Shown: piece by piece, positions 1 through 7,323 of the stretch
How positions within the stretch are numbered: the stretch's first letter is position 1
How the letters are laid out: each line of letters begins with the position of its first letter
Assembly (NCBI GenBank): GCA_934254725.1
Contig: CAKQLR010000020.1
Span: 1-31,563 of the forward strand
Origin: an uncultured Clostridia bacterium
GTDB taxonomy: Bacteria > Bacillota > Clostridia > Christensenellales > Borkfalkiaceae
Direction of reading: 5' to 3'
DNA: 31,563 bases
Notes under the pieces: model-generated
Databases searched by the model: none
Told to the model about the DNA's origin: nothing
The model's input: only the letters and a program-made list of their open reading frames with translations
Translations under genes and position numbers: made by a program

Positions 1-47
1 GTAGTAAGTATAAGCAATCCGCTGATTATTTTTTTAAGAATTCCCAT
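1..47 (-). CDS. Start of a secreted protein, cut by the window edge
   Basis: Only the first 15 complete codons are inside the window. They read MGILKKIISGLLILT, which has the Lys-Lys followed by a hydrophobic run typical of a signal peptide, so the product is probably exported. An AAGGAGG ribosome binding site lies on the minus strand at 58-64, ten bases before the ATG, and supports the start. It follows the 315-residue surface protein by 18 bases and is therefore the next gene of the operon that begins near 7130. Its function cannot be told from this fragment. Confidence 0.7.
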   Translation of the reverse strand, partial: MGILKKIISGLLILT

Positions 48-65
48 ATCAGGCAAACCTCCTTA

Positions 66-1013
66 TCAGAGGGCGTTGCGATTTCTTTTGTTTGCAACCA
101 CAGCCGAAGCTATAAGCAAAACGACGATAAGCCCTTCGCCCATGGCAAATCCGCCGCAACCCTTCTTTTCGGGAGTAGTATCGTTCGGCTTTTCGCCCGA
201 ACCCGAAGTTTCGCCTTCTACATAAGAAACGCCGTTAAGCTCTTTTATAATTACTTTCGTGTTGGCGTTTGTGTCCTTTTTCTGGGTGTTCATCGCGATT
301 TCAAGATAAATCTTTCCGTCGGGGAAAACCTTTGCGGGTTCGATGCTCGCAAGTTCGCCTGCAGCGCTCACAAGAACGCCGTTTATATAAAGGTTATAGA
401 ACTTTTTGCCGTCTTTTTCTTCGTAAGCCAGCTTAATTCTTATATCCTTATTTTCCTGCGCGTGTGCGTTTCCGTCGGAAATAAGCGTCCAGGTATCGAC
501 GACGTCGGAGGGGTTGTCAAGGTCTTTAATGAAGTTGCCGCAGTAGATATCGCTTGTAAACGAAAACTCGCCGGCAAGGTTGAAAAATCTCGAAAATAAT
601 CCGGGGCTGTCCTTTGCAAAACCGTCCTTTTCGTTGTTTCTCCAGTTTATAAACGAAGGCTTACCCATAAAACCGATGCCCGTCCAGACGTCGTTTGCAA
701 GTCTGCCGGACTTAACGTATTCTTCCGATTGAATGGAGAGTACAACTTCGTAAGAGTCCGTTCCCTCGTGAGCGGGCGCAATAGCCACTGCGTGTGAAGA
801 GGGCGTGCCCTGAATAAGTTGGTCTATTTCTATGCCGTTTTTGGTTTTCTTAACGGAAACTCTTCCCTCGTATCCCTCGGGAACAATCCAGCCTTCGAGT
901 ACTTCCGCGGTGGCGTCCGTTTCGGCAGAAGCGATTTCGCCGCGGGAGGTAAACATAAAGACAGACGCGGCAATAAGTACTGCAAGCGCCGCAAGTGCAA
1001 CGATTTTTTTCAT
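66..1013 (-). CDS. Secreted surface protein with lectin-like body and Gly-Cys-Gly-Gly C-terminal anchor
   Basis: The 315-residue product has a signal peptide (residues 1-30, Ala-Ser-Ala before the probable cut), a beta-rich body of about residues 37-262, a short Ser/Gly/Pro/Glu linker, and a C-terminal tripartite tail. The tail is GCGG at 285-288, a hydrophobic helix at about 292-307, then the basic KRNR. The body resembles concanavalin A/laminin G-like lectin folds (a strand pattern around YNLYINGV at 206-213), but I do not recognise the family. The start is supported by AAAGGAGA at 1023-1030. It lies downstream of another protein with the same kind of tail. A role in glycan binding at the cell surface is inference from context. 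No sortase LPxTG motif is present. Confidence 0.85.
   Translation of the reverse strand: MKKIVALAALAVLIAASVFMFTSRGEIASAETDATAEVLEGWIVPEGYEGRVSVKKTKNGIEIDQLIQGTPSSHAVAIAPAHEGTDSYEVVLSIQSEEYVKSGRLANDVWTGIGFMGKPSFINWRNNEKDGFAKDSPGLFSRFFNLAGEFSFTSDIYCGNFIKDLDNPSDVVDTWTLISDGNAHAQENKDIRIKLAYEEKDGKKFYNLYINGVLVSAAGELASIEPAKVFPDGKIYLEIAMNTQKKDTNANTKVIIKELNGVSYVEGETSGSGEKPNDTTPEKKGCGGFAMGEGLIVVLLIASAVVANKRNRNAL
87..164 (-). other. Candidate C-terminal sorting/anchor signal (GCGGF type)
   Basis: This stretch encodes residues 284-309 of the 315-residue protein: Lys-Gly-Cys-Gly-Gly-Phe, about sixteen hydrophobic residues, then a Lys/Arg-rich end. Two other proteins in the window end the same way (1111-1191 and 17549-17635). 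The layout matches the short motif, membrane span and basic cluster of CTERM sorting signals such as GlyGly-CTERM and Synerg-CTERM. Assignment to a named family is not possible here. Confidence 0.55.
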
Positions 1014-1044
1014 CTTTCAATATCTCCTTTTAAGAGTATGGTTT

Positions 1045-1080
1045 TGCGGAAGAAGTCGCTTAAATCGCGCTTCTTCCGCA
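1045..1080 (-). other. Strong intercistronic hairpin without a U-tract
   Basis: The arms TGCGGAAGAAG (1045-1055) and CTTCTTCCGCA (1070-1080) pair perfectly over 11 bp, and CGC/GCG can pair inside them. It sits just after the stop of the 397-residue surface protein gene and before the next gene. In the direction of transcription the hairpin is followed by AAAACC rather than a run of U, so a full rho-independent terminator is unlikely. mRNA 3'-end protection or partial attenuation is more plausible. Confidence 0.7.
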
Positions 1081-1104
1081 TATTTCGGTTAAATATTTTT
1101 TCTG

Positions 1105-2298
1105 TTATGCGCGTTTTTTCGCAACTAAAACAACAGCCATACCGAGTACGGAAGCTATAGCGGAAATACCTGCCGCGCCGGTGCAACCGCCGTCGTCTTC
1201 AGCGGGATTATCGGAAGGCGAGCCGGAAGTTTCGCCCGTAGTGGTTCCGGAGGAACCGGTGTCGGAAGACTGATCGCCGGAGGACGAATTTTCTTTTTCT
1301 TTAATTTCAAACGTAACGGTCTTGCTTGCGTTGCCTGCGTATTCGCCTATGAAAGCTACTATTACTTCCGCAGTTCCGATCTCTTTGTTGTTTTTATAAG
1401 TTACAAAGTAATCAACGTTGTTTTCAAGAGTTTTTTCGCCGAATTTTACTGTAACTGCGGGCTTATAAGCCGTAACGGTTTCGTCGAATTCGTATTCGGT
1501 TTGTTCAAGAGTAACAACAGCGTTAGTTAAATCGGGGGTGTAAACTTCTGCGGAGAATACGGCAACGCCTCTGTGGAGCCAATGCTGTCCGTCACAACCG
1601 TCTGCCTCGTAAATAGCGGTAGAGAAGAAAGTCTGACCTTTTTCGTTTACGAAAAGCGCTTCGTTTATTTCAATTTCTTCGACCTTTTTAAGAACAGTGC
1701 CGTCTGCTATTTTTGTAAACGTAAGCGTATACTTACCGTTTTCCGCTTTTACAAGGGACAACGTCATAGGTACGTTTACCGCGTTATCAAGGAAGAAAGT
1801 CGGAACAATCGGTGCAAATTCGCCGTTTTCTCTCTTTACTAACTGAACTTCGACGCAGTTAGGAGTCGTGGTGCCCGAATAGTTAGTAATATGAAGGAAG
1901 ATACCGTCAACAGCGCCGCTGTAGTAGGGGAACTTATTATCCGTATCTCCGCCAGGCTGTTTGGAGAACGAATAGGTAACCCAACCGTCTATGCCGTCGC
2001 CGCCGTCTGCAACGGATTTTTTGGAAAGCAATTTGAATAAAGTATTCATTTTAATTTCCGAGCCCTTCATAGGAACGGTAAATGCAGCGTGAGCAAACGT
2101 GAATATTCCGTCGCCGTCATCTTCGCTGAGGTCGCCTACGCCGCCCCAGTAATTTACGAAATCCGCTGCTTCGGGAACGTAAGTTTTTGCCGAGTAAGTT
2201 TCGGCGGGTTCATCCGCAAATGCGGGGGTTACGGCGAACATAGCCGCAAACATCATTATGCCGACCAGAAGGCAGGCAAGTTTGGTTAATTTTTTCAT
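1105..2298 (-). CDS. Secreted surface protein: lectin-like domain, Ig-like domain and Gly-Cys anchor tail
   Basis: The 397-residue product has a signal peptide (1-28, cut after Ala-Phe-Ala), a beta-rich domain (about 33-250) that looks like a concanavalin A-like lectin, and an Ig-like domain (about 256-333). The Ig-like domain shows a pattern common in clostridial cell-surface proteins: a KPAVTVKFGEKTL strand, then VDYFVTYKNN, then GTAEV. A Ser/Thr/Gly linker (335-365) leads to the tail GGCTG (370-374), a membrane span and the basic KKRA end. AAAGGAG supports the start. It lies between a nucleoside hydrolase gene and a second surface-protein gene. Binding of a glycan or of the cell wall is inferred from architecture. 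No catalytic motif is visible. Confidence 0.85.
   Translation of the reverse strand: MKKLTKLACLLVGIMMFAAMFAVTPAFADEPAETYSAKTYVPEAADFVNYWGGVGDLSEDDGDGIFTFAHAAFTVPMKGSEIKMNTLFKLLSKKSVADGGDGIDGWVTYSFSKQPGGDTDNKFPYYSGAVDGIFLHITNYSGTTTPNCVEVQLVKRENGEFAPIVPTFFLDNAVNVPMTLSLVKAENGKYTLTFTKIADGTVLKKVEEIEINEALFVNEKGQTFFSTAIYEADGCDGQHWLHRGVAVFSAEVYTPDLTNAVVTLEQTEYEFDETVTAYKPAVTVKFGEKTLENNVDYFVTYKNNKEIGTAEVIVAFIGEYAGNASKTVTFEIKEKENSSSGDQSSDTGSSGTTTGETSGSPSDNPAEDDGGCTGAAGISAIASVLGMAVVLVAKKRA
1111..1191 (-). other. Candidate C-terminal sorting/anchor signal (GGCTG type)
   Basis: This encodes residues 370-396 of the 397-residue protein: Gly-Gly-Cys-Thr-Gly, a hydrophobic segment and Lys-Lys-Arg. Its cysteine (372) is at the same place relative to the membrane span as in the two related tails of this window. 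Confidence 0.5.
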
Positions 2299-2330
2299 CT
2301 TTTTTCTCCTTTAAGGTTTTTTATTTATTT

Positions 2331-2344
2331 CCCCGCGAACGGGG
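2331..2344 (-). other. Short GC-rich hairpin between nucleoside hydrolase and surface-protein genes
   Basis: On the transcribed strand CCCCG and CGGGG (5 bp each) enclose a four-base TTCG loop. It lies seven bases beyond the nucleoside hydrolase stop and is followed by AAATAAATAAAA, not by U residues. It may set differential mRNA stability between the two genes rather than stop transcription. Confidence 0.5.
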
Positions 2345-2350
2345 CAATAT

Positions 2351-3262
2351 TTATTGTTTTAATAATTTTTCGTCAAGCTTTTCTACCGTCGAAACAAAGT
2401 GTTCTACGAACGCTTCCGCGTCAACGTCTACCGAAACGAGCATATCATCTCTGCCGGGTTTCCTCCAGTTGAAATCGGTCAGATCCACACACTTCCCGCG
2501 GGAGAATTCCCCTGCAGTTTCTACTAATAAGTCCCCTTTTTCAAAGGTTAAGTACTCATTACCTATTGCCGCGGATACCGCTAACGGGTCGTGCAAAATC
2601 ATCGTTTCGCCCCATTTGCCGAACATATCCATAACGGTCGAAACCGCCGTGCTTTTTAAAGCGCGCAACCTTTTTATTTTATCTTCGGGAACTTCGCAAC
2701 GGAACGTGCAGTCGAGGGTGACTATTTTCTTTTTTACGTCGGACGAGAATACTTTCGCCGAGGCTTCGGGGTCGCAGGTCAGATTAAACTCGTTAAGATT
2801 CAAGCTTTTCGCCGCCCCCATAATCACGTAATCGGCTTTATGTGCCGTTTCGGGATATTTTTCGATAAAGTTCGCTAAGTTAGTCAGCGCGCCTATCGAA
2901 ACGACGGTCATTCCCTCGTTGTTTTCAACCGCGTTTTTTATTGCTTCCACCGCGTCTCCGCGAGTAATTCCGATGCCGTCAAACTTTTCTTTCAGATAAG
3001 TTTTCGGCAATTTTTTTTCGTCTACAGGGGTGCCGAAAACGCTTCTCGCTTTTATAGGCAAACCGTTGCCCGCATACACGGGCACGTTGCATAAGCCGCC
3101 TTTTTCAAGCAAAAACGCCGCAATTTTTGCACGAGCCACCGCGTTTTCAAACACCGTGCTTACGCCCAAAAGCCGAACGTTTTCGCTACCCGTCACAAGC
3201 AACAGAGCAAGCGCGTCGTCTATATCGCCGCCTATATCGGTATCAATCCAAATTTTTTTCAT
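2351..3262 (-). CDS. Inosine/uridine-preferring nucleoside hydrolase family protein
   Basis: Enzymes of this family cut the N-glycosidic bond of ribonucleosides in the cytosol, giving ribose and a base. The 303-residue length is normal. The calcium- and ribose-binding N-terminal motif DTDIGGDIDDA (residues 7-17) is the DTD-x-G-x-D-x-DD variant of the classical DTDPGxDDA. Other expected positions are visible: ALTNLA (Thr127), FNLTCDPEA (Asn160, Asp164) and LHDP with His224 and Asp225. There is no signal peptide. The gene follows the second permease by 22 bases, in the same operon. Placement behind a sugar ABC transporter suggests that the imported substrate, or a product of it, carries a pentosyl group. 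The exact substrate is unknown. Confidence 0.88.
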   Translation of the reverse strand: MKKIWIDTDIGGDIDDALALLLVTGSENVRLLGVSTVFENAVARAKIAAFLLEKGGLCNVPVYAGNGLPIKARSVFGTPVDEKKLPKTYLKEKFDGIGITRGDAVEAIKNAVENNEGMTVVSIGALTNLANFIEKYPETAHKADYVIMGAAKSLNLNEFNLTCDPEASAKVFSSDVKKKIVTLDCTFRCEVPEDKIKRLRALKSTAVSTVMDMFGKWGETMILHDPLAVSAAIGNEYLTFEKGDLLVETAGEFSRGKCVDLTDFNWRKPGRDDMLVSVDVDAEAFVEHFVSTVEKLDEKLLKQ

Positions 3263-3284
3263 ATAATAATTTCTCCGTGTGCCG

Positions 3285-4139
3285 TTACATTTTGATTGCC
3301 GAACCTACAAGCCCTTGTATATAAAATTTGTTTCCGAAAACAAAAACTATAATAAGCGGTACGGAAGCTATCAGATAACCCGAATAAGTAACGGGCATAT
3401 TTTGCGAGTATAAATCCCTGAATTCCACGATAAGCCCCGCAGATACGGTAAGCTTTTCGTAGTTGGTGGAAATAACCGTCATAGGCCAGATGTAGTCGTT
3501 CCAAAGCCCGTTTATCTGCTGTATTGCAAGCGTTATAAGTATTGCCATGCAAAGCGGTATCGCCACGGATTTGTAGACCTGAAAATCGTTTGCCCCGTCT
3601 ATCTCCGCCGCACTGAATAAATCTTTTGGCAGAGCTTTAAAGAATATTGTCAGTAAAAATACCGAGCCTACAGGTGCCGCCGTGAGCTGAGGTAGAAGTA
3701 TCGCCAGTAGCGTGTTGTTCAGATTAAGCCCTTTGTAAAGCAAAAACTGAGGAACCAGAGTAAGTATGCCGGGGATCATCATAAGCCCGAGCACCATCAT
3801 AAAGAAAAGCGATTTGCCGGGGAATTCCATCTTCGCAAAAGCGAAAGAAGCGAGCGAAGATATAATAAGCGAACCCGTTATACCGAAAACCGCCACCGCG
3901 ATGGTGTTGTAAACGTAATTGCCTACTTTGCCGAAAGCCGTCGCCAGGTTATCCACTTTAAGCGGAAGCGTGGGGTAAAACTTGCTTACGTCATACGAAG
4001 TAGTGGTTTTGAACGCACACCACACCGACATTATAAGCGGATATATCATGCAGAATAGCAGAAACGCCATTGTAAGGTGCAGAAGTGTCTGAGAGAGCAC
4101 AAGCTTCCATTTGTTTTTAAATAAGCTTTTTATGTTCAT
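3285..4139 (-). CDS. Carbohydrate ABC transporter permease, MalG/LacG-like (CUT1)
   Basis: This is the inner-membrane permease of an ABC sugar importer, with six predicted membrane segments in 284 residues. The cytoplasmic EAA loop that contacts the ATPase is at about 177-196 (AAEIDGAND followed by VAIPL). It pairs with the permease gene just upstream, which ends four bases before this start, and with the solute-binding protein at 5530-7104. GGAGGAG precedes the ATG. No ATPase is encoded nearby, so a shared MsmX-type ATPase elsewhere probably powers it. Substrate specificity cannot be read from the sequence. Confidence 0.92.
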   Translation of the reverse strand: MNIKSLFKNKWKLVLSQTLLHLTMAFLLFCMIYPLIMSVWCAFKTTTSYDVSKFYPTLPLKVDNLATAFGKVGNYVYNTIAVAVFGITGSLIISSLASFAFAKMEFPGKSLFFMMVLGLMMIPGILTLVPQFLLYKGLNLNNTLLAILLPQLTAAPVGSVFLLTIFFKALPKDLFSAAEIDGANDFQVYKSVAIPLCMAILITLAIQQINGLWNDYIWPMTVISTNYEKLTVSAGLIVEFRDLYSQNMPVTYSGYLIASVPLIIVFVFGNKFYIQGLVGSAIKM

Positions 4140-4143
4140 ACTC

Positions 4144-5067
4144 TTACTCCTCCCCCGCTTTGGCGAACGGACCGTAATGCATAAGCTTCATCGCGACGAA
4201 AGATATAACGAATATAGCAGCAAACATCACGGTGCCTATCGCGGAAGCGTATCCGTACCTGCCCGAAGTAAACGCCATTCTGTACATATACCAACCGGGC
4301 ACGTAAGTTTTATAGCCTGGTCCGCCGTTTGTTAGGACTATCTGCAAGCTGTAATCCTGCATAAGTCCGATAAAGCCGAACACTAAAAAGTATCTTATCT
4401 GTCCGAGGAGCAGCGGAATATCTATTGAAATTATTCTTCTGAAAGTACTGCAACCGTCAAGCGTAGCGGCTTCGAGGACCTCTCCCGAAACCGCGGTAAG
4501 CCCGGATATGTATATAAGGATATTAGTTCCGTTTACCCACGGGAAACCGAGTATGATGATACACGGGATTACCCAGTCGGAGTCATTCAGAAAGTCCACT
4601 ATCTGATCCTGACCTATTATTCCGAACGCGCGCATAAGATGAGCAAACAAACCGCCTGTCGGCTCGAAAATATTTTGCCAGATTAAAAAACCTACTACGC
4701 CGGGGGCAATCATCGGCAAAAGCACGGCAACTCGGTAAAAGCTTTGCATTTTTTTGCTTCTCGTGTTGAATATAAGTTCCGCGAACAAAAGGGGCATACC
4801 CACGCCGATAAGCAACCTCGGTACGAGAAGAATTATCATCGTTCCGATAGAATCGAGGAAAATCTTATCCGCAAACAGTTCCTTATAATTGCCTATGCCG
4901 ATAAACTCCCTGACGCCCGTTCCGTCCCAGTTGAATGCGGAAGTCACTATACCGCTTATTGCGGGGTAATAACAAAAGCCGAGAACGCCTATCATCAGCG
5001 GCAGAATAAACAAGTAAGCGCGCCTGCACTTAACTATGCGCGAAAAAAATGATTTCTTTTCAGCCAT
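4144..5067 (-). CDS. Carbohydrate ABC transporter permease, MalF/UgpA-like (CUT1)
   Basis: The 307-residue membrane protein has about six hydrophobic segments and the EAA loop at about 199-218 (EAATLDGCSTF then IDIPLL). The N-terminus is short and lacks the long first loop of enterobacterial MalF, as usual for Firmicutes. Its ATG overlaps the end of the upstream Ig-domain gene by eight bases, and GAGGAGGAG precedes it, so translation is coupled. It forms the heterodimer with the permease encoded next. Confidence 0.92.
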   Translation of the reverse strand: MAEKKSFFSRIVKCRRAYLFILPLMIGVLGFCYYPAISGIVTSAFNWDGTGVREFIGIGNYKELFADKIFLDSIGTMIILLVPRLLIGVGMPLLFAELIFNTRSKKMQSFYRVAVLLPMIAPGVVGFLIWQNIFEPTGGLFAHLMRAFGIIGQDQIVDFLNDSDWVIPCIIILGFPWVNGTNILIYISGLTAVSGEVLEAATLDGCSTFRRIISIDIPLLLGQIRYFLVFGFIGLMQDYSLQIVLTNGGPGYKTYVPGWYMYRMAFTSGRYGYASAIGTVMFAAIFVISFVAMKLMHYGPFAKAGEE

Positions 5068-5533
5068 CGTTCTCCTCCTCGTCTATCGTCAGGTGTTGCC
5101 AGTCGTCCCATTTCGTATCGTCTTCGGGCTTTACCGCTTTGACCGTAAAAGAATACCTTGCGGGAACCATTATTATGGAAGAATTATCTTCGTCCGACAA
5201 CGTAAACGTAACGTCCTCCATGGGCGTAAGCTTGTCGTTCAGGTATAAAAACGCGTAATAAATTATTACGATTTCTCCCGCGCCGTCCGTAACGATGCGC
5301 GAACTTCTCAGCGTTCCGTTGGAAGCCACGACGTTTATCGTATGCCCCGCAACCGGCTGTCCGTCCTTCGTAAGCCTTACCGTGAACTTTGTAGGGGATA
5401 CTCCGTCCGCGGTTATAACCTCGTTGGTTGCGGAGATATTTTCGTATTTATAACTCTTCGAAGCAAAGAAGTCATAGAAAAATAAGCCGCCTAAAACGCA
5501 TATTATCGCGATAATTACAATAAATTTCTTCAT
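5060..5533 (-). CDS. Small membrane-anchored protein with one Big-1/invasin-like Ig domain
   Basis: The 157-residue product has one N-terminal hydrophobic segment (about 4-22) that looks like an uncleaved signal anchor. It continues into a single Ig-like domain (about 33-135). The pattern 'TADGVSPTKFTVRL ... GQPVAGHTINV ... TDGAGEIVI' is that of Big-1/invasin-type domains. The tail is acidic (DEEENDG). It is embedded in the transporter operon: its ATG overlaps the stop of the solute-binding protein gene (ATGA) and its end overlaps the permease start. AAAGGAG lies upstream of its ATG. Such a protein is not a normal part of a CUT1 transporter. A scaffold or docking role for the solute-binding protein is inference. 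Confidence 0.8.
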   Translation of the reverse strand: MKKFIVIIAIICVLGGLFFYDFFASKSYKYENISATNEVITADGVSPTKFTVRLTKDGQPVAGHTINVVASNGTLRSSRIVTDGAGEIVIIYYAFLYLNDKLTPMEDVTFTLSDEDNSSIIMVPARYSFTVKAVKPEDDTKWDDWQHLTIDEEENDG

Positions 5534-7104
5534 GAAAGTTTCTCCTTTGCCGTCTGCTCCCAGGATGAAACGTCCAAAGACATTTTACTTATAAATTCTT
5601 TTGCCCCGTTCTCGTTACAATAATCTACTTCCGCAAAAAACGTTGCATCGGAAATGCTACCTTTTATCCATTCTTCCATACGACGGTTGAGTATATCTCC
5701 GTAGCGATCGGTAAAACCTTTCGGCCAGGATGCCTTTGTGGACACAGGGAATTTCTGCCTTATAAACCCGTCTATTATCGACGAGTGCCCCGTTCCCTTA
5801 ACCGCGCCGACGACGCCCGCGCTTTCTATACAAATCATGGATACGTTATCCGGTTTGGTGAGATATTTTAAAAATCTTACGGCTGCGTCGAGGACTTCCG
5901 GTTTATCCTTTACCGCCGCTTTCATTATGTTTACCACGAGGTCGGGCGACGGCTCGTAAGGGCCGGACGAATAAACTATATCGTCGAGATAATCGAGCGA
6001 AGCCGAAACCGTTTCTCCTTCCTTGAGGTCGGCGGTTATCTCTTTGAGCGAGTACTTGGAATCCTTTGTAACGTAAGGAGCAACGAATACCCCGTAATCG
6101 AAGTTTTTAGCAGTGGAGTCCTCCACCGGGATAGCCCATATGCCCTCTTCTCTTATACCCACGTTGCCGTCAAGCCAATCGCCGTAGTATTCGATTGACG
6201 ACCAGGCAGGCTCCAGAGTCTGCGTGTAGTATGCCTTCAACAAGTAATAAGCGTCCCTTGCGTATTTGTTTTGCGTTGAATATAATCCGTTAAGAGTCGC
6301 TCGCGCCATTTCCGCTGCCGAAACGGTGCCGTTTCCGTCGTAATCCGCACCGAACGCGTTTTTCACGTATCCGCCGAACGACGGAGCTATTACCGAGCCC
6401 CAGACCCAGGCATCGAAAATCGTATTCGATTTAAAAAAGCTCCACGGGGCAACGCCTATGTATCCGTTTTGCTTGAGTTTTTCGGAATCCTCGATCAATT
6501 CGTTCCATGTGTGGGGAACGGAAGTTATTCCACTTACCGAAAAAGCGTTTTTGTTGTAATAATAGCCTGTTGCAGCTCCCGGGTAAACGGTGACGGGTAT
6601 GCCTACAACTTCCCCTCTCGCGTTTATAACAGATTCATTCTGCCATAGGTAATCCCTGAAAACGTCCTTCCAGGTATCGTAATTATCGTCGTAAGGGTAG
6701 TCTTCCGCGAGGAATTCGTCCAGAGGAAGATACCAGTCTCTGTCCTGATAACGGGTTCCCCAACTGAACGCGATTGCGGGAACGGTTCCGCCGGCTATCT
6801 GAGTGGTAAACCATTGGGCAACCTCCGCCTCCATTCCGCCTACGGGTTTTGTTCTAGCCCAGACTATTTCCACGTCGGGGTTCTCTTCCATAAACGCTTC
6901 CGCTATATAATAAGTGGAATTGAATACGTCCGGATCCTCTGCCGTGGCTATTCTTCCCGTAGAAGGCGTGTAACCGTGCAAATCCACAACAAGCTTTATT
7001 TTGTTTGAAGACGTCTTTGCGTCGACAAACGGAATTGCCGATAACAAAACTATCGCAACGGCAACCGCTATACACAAAACCGTTTGAATACGTCTTTTTA
7101 TCAT
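5530..7104 (-). CDS. Extracellular solute-binding protein (family 1) without a lipobox, with an EF-hand-like loop
   Basis: The 524-residue product is the sugar-capturing component of the transporter encoded downstream. Family features include the EIVWARTKP region, VVGIPVTVYPGAATGYYYNKNAF, the hinge and the C-terminal helices. The N-terminus (residues 1-29, ending Val-Asp-Ala) is a signal peptide or anchor. The only cysteine there is residue 11, at the start of the hydrophobic core, so there is no lipobox. Residues 254-265 read DYDGNGTVSAAE, a textbook EF-hand calcium loop (Asp, Asp, Asn, Thr, Ser, Glu at positions 1, 3, 5, 7, 9 and 12). GGGAGGC precedes the ATG. It is the first gene of its operon, divergent from an AraC regulator. 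Confidence 0.88.
   Translation of the reverse strand: MIKRRIQTVLCIAVAVAIVLLSAIPFVDAKTSSNKIKLVVDLHGYTPSTGRIATAEDPDVFNSTYYIAEAFMEENPDVEIVWARTKPVGGMEAEVAQWFTTQIAGGTVPAIAFSWGTRYQDRDWYLPLDEFLAEDYPYDDNYDTWKDVFRDYLWQNESVINARGEVVGIPVTVYPGAATGYYYNKNAFSVSGITSVPHTWNELIEDSEKLKQNGYIGVAPWSFFKSNTIFDAWVWGSVIAPSFGGYVKNAFGADYDGNGTVSAAEMARATLNGLYSTQNKYARDAYYLLKAYYTQTLEPAWSSIEYYGDWLDGNVGIREEGIWAIPVEDSTAKNFDYGVFVAPYVTKDSKYSLKEITADLKEGETVSASLDYLDDIVYSSGPYEPSPDLVVNIMKAAVKDKPEVLDAAVRFLKYLTKPDNVSMICIESAGVVGAVKGTGHSSIIDGFIRQKFPVSTKASWPKGFTDRYGDILNRRMEEWIKGSISDATFFAEVDYCNENGAKEFISKMSLDVSSWEQTAKEKLS
6310..6345 (-). other. EF-hand-like calcium-binding loop inside the solute-binding protein
   Basis: The codons encode the twelve-residue loop DYDGNGTVSAAE at residues 254-265, which keeps all acidic or oxygen-bearing ligand positions and the final Glu of a canonical EF-hand or dockerin loop. 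Only one loop is seen, so it is probably a structural calcium site in an inserted segment and not a dockerin. Confidence 0.65.
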
Positions 7105-7136
7105 AAAGCCTCCCGTCTATGTTTTCTTCTAATCCG

Positions 7137-7145
7137 ATTATACCA
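7137..7145 (-). promoter_or_regulatory. Extended -10 promoter of operon A (minus strand)
   Basis: The minus strand reads TGGTATAAT, a perfect -10 hexamer with the TGn extension. No good -35 hexamer lies 16-18 bases upstream (TATCAT is the nearest). That is typical of a promoter needing an activator. The start codon at 7104 is about 25 bases from the expected transcription start. Confidence 0.6.
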
Positions 7146-7174
7146 CCGATTGCTTCGGAATGATATAAAAATAC

Positions 7175-7202
7175 GGCTAAACAATAGTCGATTTTGGTTA
7201 AA
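7175..7202. promoter_or_regulatory. Candidate AraC-regulator binding site: direct repeat spaced 21 bp
   Basis: GGCTAAA (7175-7181) and GGTTAAA (7196-7202) are direct repeats spaced exactly 21 bp, two helical turns, as expected for the half-sites of an AraC-family activator. They lie just upstream of the poor -35 position of the minus-strand promoter. The short motif is AT-rich, so chance is possible. Confidence 0.35.
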
Positions 7203-7217
7203 ATTTATTAAATAGGG

Positions 7218-7246
7218 TTGTGCGATTTACGAAAATATGTTAATAT
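7218..7246 (+). promoter_or_regulatory. Candidate promoter of the AraC-family regulator
   Basis: TTGTGC (7218-7223), a 17-base gap and TAATAT (7241-7246) form a plausible sigma-A promoter. A TGn extension precedes the -10 (7238-7240). It would give a leader of about 70 bases. Confidence 0.45.
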
Positions 7247-7323
7247 GTAATAGGGAAAAAATAAAAGCAACTTAAAAAAACTATCGCTTTTTTATAAAAA
7301 AACAAGGAGCAAAAACAATAAAA

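Noticed and set aside
1045..1080. Rho-independent terminator
   Set aside because: The stem is strong but the minus-strand transcript continues with AAAACC, not U, and the next gene has a normal operon-like position. The same reasoning applies to 17491-17521.
66..2298. Sortase substrates
   Set aside because: No LPxTG-like motif precedes the membrane spans. The conserved element is Gly-Cys-x-Gly instead.
6310..6345. Dockerin of a cellulosome
   Set aside because: Dockerins have two such loops in about 60-70 residues near a terminus. Only one loop is present, and it is internal to a transporter binding protein.
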